Origin: Avispirillum sp959601495
GTDB taxonomy: Bacteria > Bacillota > Clostridia > Oscillospirales > CAG-272
Reading direction: 5' to 3'
Length of the DNA stretch: 8,193 nucleotides
Assembly (NCBI GenBank): GCA_959601495.1
Contig: CAUGPT010000061.1
Span: 1 to 8,193, forward strand
The notes below the pieces were generated by a model. That model was not told where the DNA came from, searched no databases, and was given only the letters and a program-made list of their open reading frames with translations. Made by a program: the position numbers and the translations under genes. The stretch's first letter is position 1. Every line of letters begins with the position of its first letter. Below, in pieces: positions 1-5,068 of the stretch.

Positions 1-2
1 TA

Positions 3-104
3 ACTTATAGCTATCCATTACGTTTATCTACGGAATTGAAAAAAGCTTTACCGTCAGATACTGAAAGCAAGGCTGAAAGAACAGCCTTGCTTTGTAAAGT
101 ATAA
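3..104 (+). CDS. Possible C-terminal end of a gene entering from the left (partial)
   Basis: An open frame runs from the window edge to a TAA at 102-104 and gives 33 residues rich in Lys, Leu and Ser, including PLRLSTELKKAL and SDTESKAERTALLCKV. The first part resembles the strand-helix entry of many small DNA-binding proteins, but that is only an impression and I recognise no family. The last 17 codons overlap the hairpin at 64-93, so part of the apparent coding sequence could simply be the repeat. A related string (SDSRSKLERRACF) is encoded in the same relative frame on the opposite strand at 207-246. The start lies outside the window. It could equally be a chance frame through an inverted repeat. 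Confidence 0.35.
   Translation, partial: TYSYPLRLSTELKKALPSDTESKAERTALLCKV
64..93 (+). terminator. Perfect 12-bp hairpin, possible terminator of the left-edge gene
   Basis: The stem is AAAGCAAGGCTG (64-75) with CAGCCTTGCTTT (82-93) around the loop AAAGAA. Only three T residues end the descending arm, followed by GTAAAG, so as a plus-strand intrinsic terminator it is weak. It lies just before the stop codon at 102-104, which is unusual for a terminator and favours a repeat-borne role. Confidence 0.4.
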
Positions 105-188
105 TCTGAGAAACTCTCAGTTTCAAAGATACAGTTAATTTTCCGTGCTGATAAGAGTTTAATAACTCTTGTTTTGAACCATATCAAT

Positions 189-356
189 TCAACAACGAAA
201 CAAAACGAAGCAAGCTCGTCTTTCGAGCTTGCTTCTGCTATCTGACGTGGCAGCATTCATCACTTTCGTAAGCCAAACGTCAATCGTGTCTATAAACCAC
301 GCTAAAGCCAATTCTCCGAATCTCTCGGGCTTGGAGCAGTCATTTTGATCCTTCAC
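189..356 (-). CDS. Small hypothetical ORF, 55 aa, doubtful
   Basis: Reading the minus strand from a GTG at 356 to a TGA at 189-191 gives 55 residues that look protein-like, for example SKPERFGELALAWFIDTID followed by VWLTKVMNAATSDSRSK. No convincing ribosome binding site precedes the GTG, and the frame stays open only to a TGA just upstream (367-369), so the true start is unclear. The 3' part contains the perfect hairpin at 207-235, so this frame and that repeat are inseparable. The peptide feels familiar as a stretch recurring in gut Clostridia intergenic regions, but I cannot verify that. It may be a decayed fragment, a repeat-borne peptide, or not translated. A competing minus-strand ORF of 81 codons (11-256) is less convincing. 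Confidence 0.28.
   Translation of the reverse strand: MKDQNDCSKPERFGELALAWFIDTIDVWLTKVMNAATSDSRSKLERRACFVLFRC
207..235 (-). terminator. Perfect 12-bp hairpin, possible minus-strand terminator
   Basis: GAAGCAAGCTCG (207-218) pairs with CGAGCTTGCTTC (224-235) around TCTTT. Read on the minus strand it is followed by GTTTTGTTTCG, a T-rich but interrupted tract, so a terminator facing left is possible. It is the partner of the hairpin at 64-93. Confidence 0.35.
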
Positions 357-388
357 TCGCGAGCATAATCAAGAGAAAGGGTGGGATA

Positions 389-428
389 CACAAGGGAGGG
401 AAAGAGATTTCTTTTTCCCTCCCTTGTG
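389..428. repeat. Long perfect hairpin next to the left repeat element
   Basis: CACAAGGGAGGGAAA (389-403) pairs perfectly with TTTCCCTCCCTTGTG (414-428) around a 10-base loop. No clear T tract follows on either strand, so it is not a standard intrinsic terminator. It ends two bases before position 431, where similarity to the right end of the window is first visible. The right copy reaches the window edge exactly there, so I cannot tell whether this hairpin belongs to the repeat element or to unique flanking DNA. I see no gene between 236 and 430 apart from the doubtful ORF. Confidence 0.6.
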
Positions 429-442
429 CCGGTCGGGGGAGT

Positions 443-479
443 GTGAGGGCGGCTACTGCCGGGACAGTAGCCCCCTCAC
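443..479. repeat. Terminal hairpin of the left element
   Basis: GTGAGGGCGGCTACTG (443-458) pairs with CAGTAGCCCCCTCAC (465-479) around CCGGGA, with one bulged C. The right copy at 8145-8181 carries the same hairpin with no change. A T tract is missing on both strands, so a simple terminator is unlikely. Confidence 0.75.
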
Positions 480-493
480 ATCTTTTACTTAAG

Positions 494-790
494 TTCGGCA
501 AGCTAACATTAAAGTTTGAAATGCTTTTCCAATTTCGGAAAGCCGAAAGCCGGCGTCCGTTCGTGGCTACTTACGGGAAAGCAGTCCCTTCACGTCCTTT
601 TTACTTACGTTCGGCAAGCTAACCACAGAGTTTGAATTGCTTTCACAATTTCGGAAAACTGAAAGCCGCCGCCCGCCGCGGCTGCTTACGGAAAAGCAGT
701 CCCTTCACGTCTTTCTCACCCCCGTTCGGTAAGCTAACCACAAAGTTTGAATTGCTTTGCAAAGAAACCCAAAGCCCGCAGTTTCAAAGC
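494..790. repeat. Three tandem ~116-bp units, each with small hairpins
   Basis: The anchor TTCGG(C/T)AAGCTAAC recurs at 494, 610 and 725, giving periods of 116 and 115 bp. Each anchor is followed by AAGTTTGAAWTGCTTT-like sequence (GAGTTTG in the second). The hairpin segment GGCTRCTTACGGRAAAGCAGTCC followed by CTTCACG appears before the second and third anchors, with the more perfect terminal hairpin in the equivalent place before the first. The right copy has only two anchors (ending at 8130 and 8013, period 117), so unit number varies. The third unit diverges after 760 into the G-rich tract. Confidence 0.75.
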
Positions 791-1040
791 TTCGGCGGGG
801 AGACAAGCGAGTGCGGCTGGTGTGGAGACGGGCGACCGGCGAGTGCGCGGGACAGTGCGGACAGCGCGGTGCGCGGTGGGTTTGGACGACGGGCGCATGG
901 GCAGTGTGTGCGCGGTGCGCAAGTCTTGCAGCGGGGTGAGTGACGGGTGCGCGGGGTGCGACGGGTGAGCGGAGCAGGTGCGGGCAAGCGCAAAAGCACC
1001 GTGTGCGGCAAAACCGGCAAAGCAATGGCAGCAGCTATAC

Positions 1041-1088
1041 GGATCGATCCTTTTGTATATTCAGAATCATTGCGATCTCGGATCGCAA
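1041..1088. other. Small palindromes between the repeat element and the secG terminator
   Basis: GGATCGATCC at 1041-1050 is a perfect palindrome and is followed by TTTTGT. TTGCGATC (1070-1077) and GATCGCAA (1081-1088) form an 8-bp stem with loop TCG. They might help block plus-strand transcription leaving the repeat. No gene is visible here. Confidence 0.4.
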
Positions 1089-1114
1089 AGAAAAAGCACC
1101 CCGCGGGGTGCTTT
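1088..1114 (-). terminator. secG intrinsic terminator
   Basis: AAAGCACCCC and GGGGTGCTTT flank a central GC in a perfect 22-bp palindrome (1093-1114). On the minus strand the arm runs into TTTTTCTTTG. It lies 18 bases after the secG stop, the right place for an intrinsic terminator. Confidence 0.85.
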
Positions 1115-1132
1115 AACATTTTGCGGTGTAAA

Positions 1133-1537
1133 TTACTCAGCGCTCTCGGGAGCGGTGGTCTCGTCAGCCGCGGTATCGTCTGCTGCAGAGGTATCGTCTG
1201 CCGCGGTAGTGTCGTCTGCGCTTTCCTCAACTCTGTCGTTGCTGCCGAGGACTGTGGACTTAAAGTTGTTCCAGCTGAAGCCGTTGATATCGCCGGTGTC
1301 CTGCATTACATATACAGTGCTGACAAGAAGCACAAACACGATGGCAACTACCGTAGTGAGCACGGAGAGCTTTTTATTCATGGTCTGAGCCTTGGATTTG
1401 CCGAAAAAGGTTTCCGCACCTCCCGCAATAGTACCGGAAAGGTTATGAGACTTGCCCTGCTGCATAAGAACTGCTATGATAAGGAACACGGCAAATACTA
1501 TAAGAATAATGCCGATAACGATCTGTGCAGTGGTCAT
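1133..1537 (-). CDS. secG: SecG, Sec translocase subunit, with acidic C-terminal tail
   Basis: SecG is the small integral-membrane partner of SecYE that supports preprotein export. The 134-residue product has a first membrane segment (about 6-26), the conserved loop MQQGKSHNLSGTIAGGAETF (25-44) with FFGKSKA behind it, and a second membrane segment (about 58-78), which is the standard SecG plan. I start at the ATG at 1537 because AAGGAG (1546-1551) lies 8 bases upstream; an in-frame upstream start at 1567 would include that site within the coding region. Family members are usually about 75-85 residues. This one adds a tail with imperfect repeats of (T/S)AADDT between residues 107 and 130, very acidic and probably disordered. 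The gene is monocistronic by appearance, with its own promoter and terminator. Identification is firm; the role of the tail is unknown. Confidence 0.93.
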   Translation of the reverse strand: MTTAQIVIGIILIVFAVFLIIAVLMQQGKSHNLSGTIAGGAETFFGKSKAQTMNKKLSVLTTVVAIVFVLLVSTVYVMQDTGDINGFSWNNFKSTVLGSNDRVEESADDTTAADDTSAADDTAADETTAPESAE

Positions 1538-1611
1538 TTTTATTTCTCCTTTATACTGAAAATGCAATTATGTAACAATAAAAAACGGTCTGTTTTTACT
1601 GACGCTTAGAT

Positions 1612-1640
1612 ATTGTAGCACATCAGCACAAAAAAAGCAA
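1612..1640 (-). promoter_or_regulatory. Sigma-A promoter for secG
   Basis: On the minus strand TTGCTT (1635-1640) and TACAAT (1612-1617) are separated by exactly 17 bases. The start would fall near 1605, giving a leader of about 65 bases. The spacer is T-rich. A short AAAAAC/GTTTTT stem lies in the leader (about 1579-1595). Confidence 0.7.
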
Positions 1641-1692
1641 TAGTAATTTCTCGATTTTGAAAAAAATTGTGAACTTTCAGGCGCGGAAAGCC

Positions 1693-3126
1693 TCAGAATT
1701 TGTCCGCAAGGCGGGGGATAACCTTTTTTACCATCTCGCAAAGCTCGCCACTACTCATGGTCGTGTTTCTGCCGTTTGCGTACTCCGCGTCCACAAGCTC
1801 CTTTATGGCAACGACCTCCGCGCTGCGCTTGCCGAAGCGCTCGTCTATGCCCTTTTCGGTGAGGCGCTCGTTGAGCCAGTGCGCTATTCCCGCAAGGCCG
1901 CTGTGCGCGTCCACCGCAACGGAGGCGGGACGGTGCAGAAGCGCTTCCGTATTAAATATATTGTAGATCTCCTCGTCCTTCAGCAGTCCGTCGGCATGGA
2001 TGCCGGCACGGGTGACGTTGAAGTCGCGCCCTACAAAAGGCGTCATGGGCGGGATACTGTATCCGATCTCCTTTTCAAAGTAATCTGCGATCTCCGTGAT
2101 GGTGGGCAGGTCCATGCCGTCGCGGGTGCCGCGAAGGGACGCATACTCCATGCACATTGCCTCAAGGGGGCAGTTGCCTGTGCGCTCCCCTATACCGAGC
2201 AGCGAGCAGTTTACGCCCGAGGCGCCGTACAGCCACGCGGTGGAGGCGTTTGTCACGACCTTGTAGAAGTCGTTGTGTCCGTGCCACTCAAGCATGGAGG
2301 AATCTATGCCGGCATAGTGTATAAGACCGTAGACGATGCCCGGTACGCTTCGCGGCAGCGCCGCGCCCTGGTATGTAACGCCGTAGCCCATGGTGTCGCA
2401 GGCGCGTATCTTCACGGGGATGCCGTACTCCTCGCCGAGCTTGCGCAGCTCGGACGCAAAAGGCACGACAAAACCGTAGAAGTCCGCTCTGGTTATATCC
2501 TCAAAATGGCAGCGGGGACGTATGCCCATGTCAAGCACGTCCTTGACGACGCCGAGGTACATATCCATCGCCTTTGCTCGGGTAAGCCCCATTTTGTTGT
2601 ATATATGGTAGTCGGAGCAGGAAACGAGCACGCCCGTTTCCTTTATGCCGAGGCTCTTGACAAGCTCAAAATCCTTTTTCGACGCGCGTATCCAGCTGGT
2701 TATCTCGGGAAATTCGTAGCCCAGATCCATGCAGCGCTTGACCGCCTCGCGGTCCTTTTCCGTATATACGAAAAATTCGCTCTGGCGGATTATGCCGCGG
2801 GGACCGCCCAGCTTGTGCAGAAGCGAGTACAGGTGCACTATCTGGTCAACGGTGAACGGCGCGCGGGACTGCTGTCCGTCGCGGAAGGTCGTATCGGTTA
2901 TCCATATCTCGTCCGGCATGTTTACGGGAACAAAGCGGTGGTTGAACGACACGCGGGGGACTGCGTCGTAGCTGTAAAGCTGACGGTACAGATAGGGGGT
3001 CTCACGATCCTGCAGCGAGTAGTGGTATACGGACTGCTCTATAAGATTCGTATTTTCCGAAAACTCGACTCTGCCGTCGCGGTCGCCGTTTGCGTCGCTG
3101 AACTGTTTTTTCTTTTCTGTGCTCAT
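1693..3126 (-). CDS. Re-citrate synthase-like protein (homocitrate/isopropylmalate synthase family)
   Basis: This is a DRE-TIM metallolyase that condenses acetyl-CoA with a 2-oxoacid. The 477 residues carry DTTFRDGQQ (78-86, catalytic Arg and metal-binding Asp), CHFEDITRAD (206-215), the metal-binding HGHND (282-286), GERTGN (313-318) and AGIHADGLL (374-382). The overall pattern, including RQSEFF (114-119), VPFASEL and ALPRSVPGI, fits the clostridial Re-face citrate synthases, which replace ordinary citrate synthase in feeding 2-oxoglutarate and glutamate synthesis in anaerobes. The ATG at 3126 is preferred because AAAGGCGG lies 7 bases upstream; a GTG at 3144 would be seven codons... six residues longer and would absorb that site. 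Residues 1-25 are polar and variable. No aconitase or isocitrate dehydrogenase gene is beside it. The alternative reading is homocitrate synthase; sequence alone cannot settle the substrate. A weak hairpin and T tract (about 1652-1690) may end the transcript. Confidence 0.8.
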   Translation of the reverse strand: MSTEKKKQFSDANGDRDGRVEFSENTNLIEQSVYHYSLQDRETPYLYRQLYSYDAVPRVSFNHRFVPVNMPDEIWITDTTFRDGQQSRAPFTVDQIVHLYSLLHKLGGPRGIIRQSEFFVYTEKDREAVKRCMDLGYEFPEITSWIRASKKDFELVKSLGIKETGVLVSCSDYHIYNKMGLTRAKAMDMYLGVVKDVLDMGIRPRCHFEDITRADFYGFVVPFASELRKLGEEYGIPVKIRACDTMGYGVTYQGAALPRSVPGIVYGLIHYAGIDSSMLEWHGHNDFYKVVTNASTAWLYGASGVNCSLLGIGERTGNCPLEAMCMEYASLRGTRDGMDLPTITEIADYFEKEIGYSIPPMTPFVGRDFNVTRAGIHADGLLKDEEIYNIFNTEALLHRPASVAVDAHSGLAGIAHWLNERLTEKGIDERFGKRSAEVVAIKELVDAEYANGRNTTMSSGELCEMVKKVIPRLADKF

Positions 3127-3195
3127 ATATAAACCGCCTTTCACGGGAAAATTCCGTATTTATCGGCAGCCGTCATATCCTGCCGTCTACTATAC

Positions 3196-3224
3196 AGTAT
3201 ATAACCGTTTTTGAATATTGTCAA
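3196..3224 (-). promoter_or_regulatory. Strong sigma-A promoter for the Re-citrate synthase gene
   Basis: On the minus strand a perfect TTGACA (3219-3224) is 17 bases from TATACT (3196-3201). The start would be near 3189, giving a leader of about 63 bases that contains a CGGCAG/CTGCCG pairing. The palindrome TATACAGTATA (3191-3201) overlaps the -10 box and could be a repressor site or chance. Confidence 0.8.
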
Positions 3225-3243
3225 CATAAATAATTCATTTACA

Positions 3244-3256
3244 GGCATATTATGCC
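3244..3256. promoter_or_regulatory. Possible operator palindrome upstream of the Re-citrate synthase promoter
   Basis: GGCATA-T-TATGCC is a perfect 13-bp palindrome 19 bases upstream of the minus-strand -35 box, a plausible activator position. Only the symmetry and location support it. Confidence 0.25.
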
Positions 3257-3346
3257 GATTTTTATGCAGTGTTCGCAGTATTTTGCGCTTGATATTTCAA
3301 AAATCGTCAAAATGGTGTGCCGTTATAACATGATTACGCAAAACGG

Positions 3347-3375
3347 TTGATAAAACCGCGGCGTTATGATATACT
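3347..3375 (+). promoter_or_regulatory. Sigma-A promoter for the LCP gene
   Basis: TTGATA (3347-3352) and TATACT (3370-3375) are separated by 17 bases. The start would be near 3382. The -35 box lies inside a small inverted repeat, CGGTT/AACCG (3345-3359). Confidence 0.72.
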
Positions 3376-3378
3376 TGA

Positions 3379-3438
3379 CTTGGTAAAAAATGCGGACGCA
3401 GCCTGCTGCTGCCGTCCGCGGCAAAGGAGCTTACCAAG
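3379..3438 (+). promoter_or_regulatory. Foldable leader of the LCP gene enclosing its ribosome binding site
   Basis: CTTGGTAA (3379-3386) can pair with TTACCAAG (3431-3438), the bases directly before the GTG start. Inside it GCGGACG pairs with CGTCCGC. The ribosome binding site AAAGGAG (3423-3429) is left in the loop between the stems. The predicted transcription start (about 3382) removes the first bases of the outer stem, so the fold may be only partial. Confidence 0.35.
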
Positions 3439-4752
3439 GTGAAGGACACAGATAAAACAGATATAAACGAGGAAGGCGGCGCTTCGGACGAGCCTTTGAG
3501 CGGCGAAAGTGCGAATGGCGCGCCGAATGCGGAAGATACCGCGGCAAAAAGCAGCGGGACAGACCCGCGAAGCGGGGAGAATATTGCCCCTGCCGACGAG
3601 TCGGGCGGCGGGAAAGGTGCGAGTCCGAGCGGCACCGGCGCATCCGTCAGCGAGAAAGGTGCGAGTCAGAGCGGCACCGACGCATCCGTCAGCGAGAAAG
3701 GTCCGCTGCGGAAGAGCACCGCGCCAAAAAAAGAAAAGCGCCGCGGGTACAAGGCGCTTATTATCGTGCTGTCGTCTGTCATCGCGGTGCTTCTGCTCAT
3801 CTGTGCGGCGGCGTTTGTGTTTATAAGCCGCTATATGAACAAAGTGGGCAGGATAGACAAAAACAGCGTTGAGACAGTGCCGCCGGAGGACGAGGTCTTC
3901 GAGTTTGAGGGCTTCGACACCATGCCCGACGGTGCGGACAGCGACGATCTGCCCGAGGATGTGCGTCTGCTCCGCCCCGAGGACATAGAATGGAGCGACA
4001 TATCGGCACTTGACGACGACAGCCTTATAAACATTCTGCTTGTGGGCAACGACTACCGCGATGGGTACTACACCCGCCGCTCCGACGCGATCATTCTCTG
4101 CAGCATAAATCCCGAATCCGGACGCATCGCCCTGATCTCGTTCATGCGGGATATGTATGTGCAGATACCGGGGTACTCGGACAATATTCTCAACGCTTCG
4201 TTCATGTTCGGCGGAGTTCCGCTGCTGACACAGACGCTTGCGAAAAATTTCGGCGTCAGCATTGACGGCTGCCTTGAGGTGGGGCTCGAACAGTTCATGG
4301 CCGTTATCGACACCGTGGGCGGCGTGGATATACAGATAAACGAAAAGGAAGCGCAAGCCATAAAAGCGCCCGGCAGCGGGCTTGTTCACATGGACGGCGC
4401 CATGGCAAAGGAATACGTTTCGCTGAGATATATCGACAGCGACTTTTACCGCACCGAGCGGCAGAGAAAGGTGCTCGGCGCTATATACGACAAGGCGAAG
4501 GGGCAAAGCCTTGCCGGACTGCTCGATCTCGCGGATGCGGCTCTTCCGTCCGTTGTCACGGATATGAGCAACACGGAAATACTGCGCATACTTATAAAAT
4601 GCTACCCGCTCATAGGAGGGACAGAGCCCGAAATGTGCCGCCTGCCCACATACGGTTCGTTTGAAAACGCGGTCATACGGGGAATGTATGTGCTCGTGCC
4701 GGATCTTGAGAAGTGCCGCGCCGATCTGGAGGCGTTTCTGCCCATTGACTGA
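3439..4752 (+). CDS. LytR-CpsA-Psr (LCP) family glycopolymer-peptidoglycan transferase
   Basis: LCP enzymes attach teichoic acids or other glycopolymers from lipid carriers to peptidoglycan outside the membrane. The 437-residue protein has a long polar cytoplasmic N-terminus (1-103), one membrane segment (about 105-128), then the extracellular LCP domain: NILLVGND (198-205), RRSDAIIL (213-220), ISFMRDMYV (233-241), and the Arg-rich block from YVSLRYIDSDFYRTERQRKV (326-345). The Arg and Asp residues used for phosphate and metal binding are kept, but the usual Pro before the RD pair is Met. The GTG start is set by AAAGGAG 9 bases upstream; no better ATG exists nearby. The N-terminal region contains two copies of a 14-residue repeat (60-87). 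The gene is divergent from the citrate synthase gene and followed by a surface protein gene in the same direction. The family call is firm; the polymer attached is unknown. Confidence 0.9.
   Translation: MKDTDKTDINEEGGASDEPLSGESANGAPNAEDTAAKSSGTDPRSGENIAPADESGGGKGASPSGTGASVSEKGASQSGTDASVSEKGPLRKSTAPKKEKRRGYKALIIVLSSVIAVLLLICAAAFVFISRYMNKVGRIDKNSVETVPPEDEVFEFEGFDTMPDGADSDDLPEDVRLLRPEDIEWSDISALDDDSLINILLVGNDYRDGYYTRRSDAIILCSINPESGRIALISFMRDMYVQIPGYSDNILNASFMFGGVPLLTQTLAKNFGVSIDGCLEVGLEQFMAVIDTVGGVDIQINEKEAQAIKAPGSGLVHMDGAMAKEYVSLRYIDSDFYRTERQRKVLGAIYDKAKGQSLAGLLDLADAALPSVVTDMSNTEILRILIKCYPLIGGTEPEMCRLPTYGSFENAVIRGMYVLVPDLEKCRADLEAFLPID
3616..3699 (+). repeat. 42-bp tandem duplication in the LCP N-terminus
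   Basis: Two in-frame 42-bp copies (3616-3657 and 3658-3699) encode GASPSGTGASVSEK and GASQSGTDASVSEK. They differ at few bases, so the duplication looks recent. The number of copies could vary without breaking the frame, changing only the length of the disordered cytoplasmic tail. Confidence 0.9.
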
Positions 4753-4808
4753 CGGCAGAAAGAAGGCCGAGATCATGAAAGCGCTTCCCTCCGAAGTCAA
4801 AGCCCGAA

Positions 4809-4839
4809 CCGCTTGTGCCGGAAAATGACCGCTTGTGCC
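4809..4839 (+). promoter_or_regulatory. Direct repeat upstream of the surface-protein promoter
   Basis: CCGCTTGTGCC occurs at 4809-4819 and again at 4829-4839, exactly 20 bp apart (about two helical turns), ending 7 bases before the -35 box. Spacing and position suit a tandem-site regulator on one face of the DNA. No protein can be named. The rest of 4753-4846 shows no gene and no convincing LCP terminator. Confidence 0.45.
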
Positions 4840-4846
4840 ACGGTAA

Positions 4847-4875
4847 TTGAATGATGTGAAAAAATGAGCTAAAAT
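4847..4875 (+). promoter_or_regulatory. Sigma-A promoter for the surface-protein gene
   Basis: TTGAAT (4847-4852) and TAAAAT (4870-4875) are 17 bases apart. The start would be near 4882, leaving a leader of about 187 bases. A TATAAT just downstream (4877-4882) lacks a well-spaced -35 partner. Confidence 0.65.
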
Positions 4876-4895
4876 ATATAATGTACGAACAGCAG

Positions 4896-5040
4896 ATCAC
4901 CGAGCGGGTGATGTCTTCATGCCGCCTAGCCGCGCGACGCGCGGCGGCTTTTGCCGACGGACGGATAAACTATCCGCAGCTACAGTGATCATTCTGCAAA
5001 GCATTACAGCCGTATGCCGACGGCGGACAACCTGTCGGCG
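4896..5040 (+). promoter_or_regulatory. Structured 5' leader of the surface-protein gene
   Basis: Four hairpins follow each other: ATCACC/GGTGAT (4896-4912), a GC-rich stem followed by TTTT (4924-4952), CGGATA/TATCCG (4962-4976), and GCCGAC/GTCGGC (5016-5039). The second could be a transcription attenuator. I compared the leader by eye with the c-di-GMP (GEMM) core and found no match, so I do not assign a ligand. An in-frame ATG at 4919 sits inside the leader but lacks a good ribosome binding site. Confidence 0.45.
4924..4952 (+). terminator. GC-rich hairpin with short T tract, attenuator or upstream-gene terminator
   Basis: GCCGCGC (4929-4935) pairs with GCGCGGC (4939-4945) around GAC. GCC (4924-4926) extends the stem to GGC (4946-4948) across a two-base bulge, and TTTT follows. 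It lies about 40 bases after the predicted start and 117 bases before the ATG, so it could terminate the surface-protein transcript early or end read-through from the LCP gene. The T tract is short. Confidence 0.5.
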
Positions 5041-5068
5041 TCTGCGGCAGAAACCAAAAGGAGAAGAT

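Larger units (their letters stand above)
53..246. repeat. Inverted pair of hairpin-bearing arms (MITE-like or convergent terminators)
   Basis: GTCAGATA at 53-60 on the plus strand recurs as its complement at 239-246. In both arms three bases separate it from a perfect 12-bp hairpin (64-93 plus strand; 207-235 read on the minus strand) with an A-rich loop, AAAGAA or AAAGA. The two stems differ at four positions and every difference is matched on the opposite side of the stem, so pairing is kept while sequence is not. Between the arms lie small palindromes, such as AAGAGTT/AACTCTT at 153-170. Either this is a ~194-bp element with terminal inverted repeats, or two related terminators face each other between convergent genes. 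Confidence 0.5.
431..1010 (-). repeat. Left copy of a complex noncoding repeat element
   Basis: This copy matches the reverse complement of 7505-8193. The order from the outer end is: a terminal hairpin (443-479), three tandem units anchored by TTCGG(C/T)AAGCTAAC at 494, 610 and 725, a junction containing GGGAGACAAGCG near 798-809, a G-rich low-complexity tract to about 985, and a final 27 bases (984-1010) that match the right copy at 25 positions. The first 58 bases (431-488) are identical to the right copy. I assign the minus strand because the element lies downstream of secG and its stems pair best when read in that direction. No frame here has a plausible start with ribosome binding site, and the translations are Arg/Gly/Ala-rich low-complexity strings. 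Confidence 0.75.

Noticed and set aside
11..256. 81-codon minus-strand ORF at the left end
   Set aside because: It passes through both hairpins of the inverted pair and has no ribosome binding site; the alternative frame at 189-356 looks more protein-like, though still doubtful.
494..790. CRISPR array
   Set aside because: Units are ~116 bp and similar along most of their length; there are no short identical repeats separated by unique spacers and no cas genes.
947..1609. 220-codon plus-strand frame across the G-rich tract and secG
   Set aside because: It runs antisense through secG and its terminator and promoter, with low-complexity sequence at the start.
1657..3132. 491-codon plus-strand frame opposite the citrate synthase gene
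   Set aside because: It is the antisense shadow of a gene with full family motifs on the minus strand; it has no ribosome binding site and no recognisable domain.
3364..4800. 478-codon minus-strand frame opposite the LCP gene
   Set aside because: Shadow of the LCP gene; it contains antisense of the 42-bp duplication and shows no start signals.
4953..5040. c-di-GMP (GEMM) riboswitch, suggested by GCAAAGC in the leader
   Set aside because: The surrounding core bases and the tetraloop-receptor layout of GEMM are not present on inspection.
4919..5068. Fifty-codon upstream extension of the surface protein
   Set aside because: The added sequence is Arg/Cys-rich, lies in leader hairpins, and would bury the signal peptide; the start at 5069 has a strong ribosome binding site.
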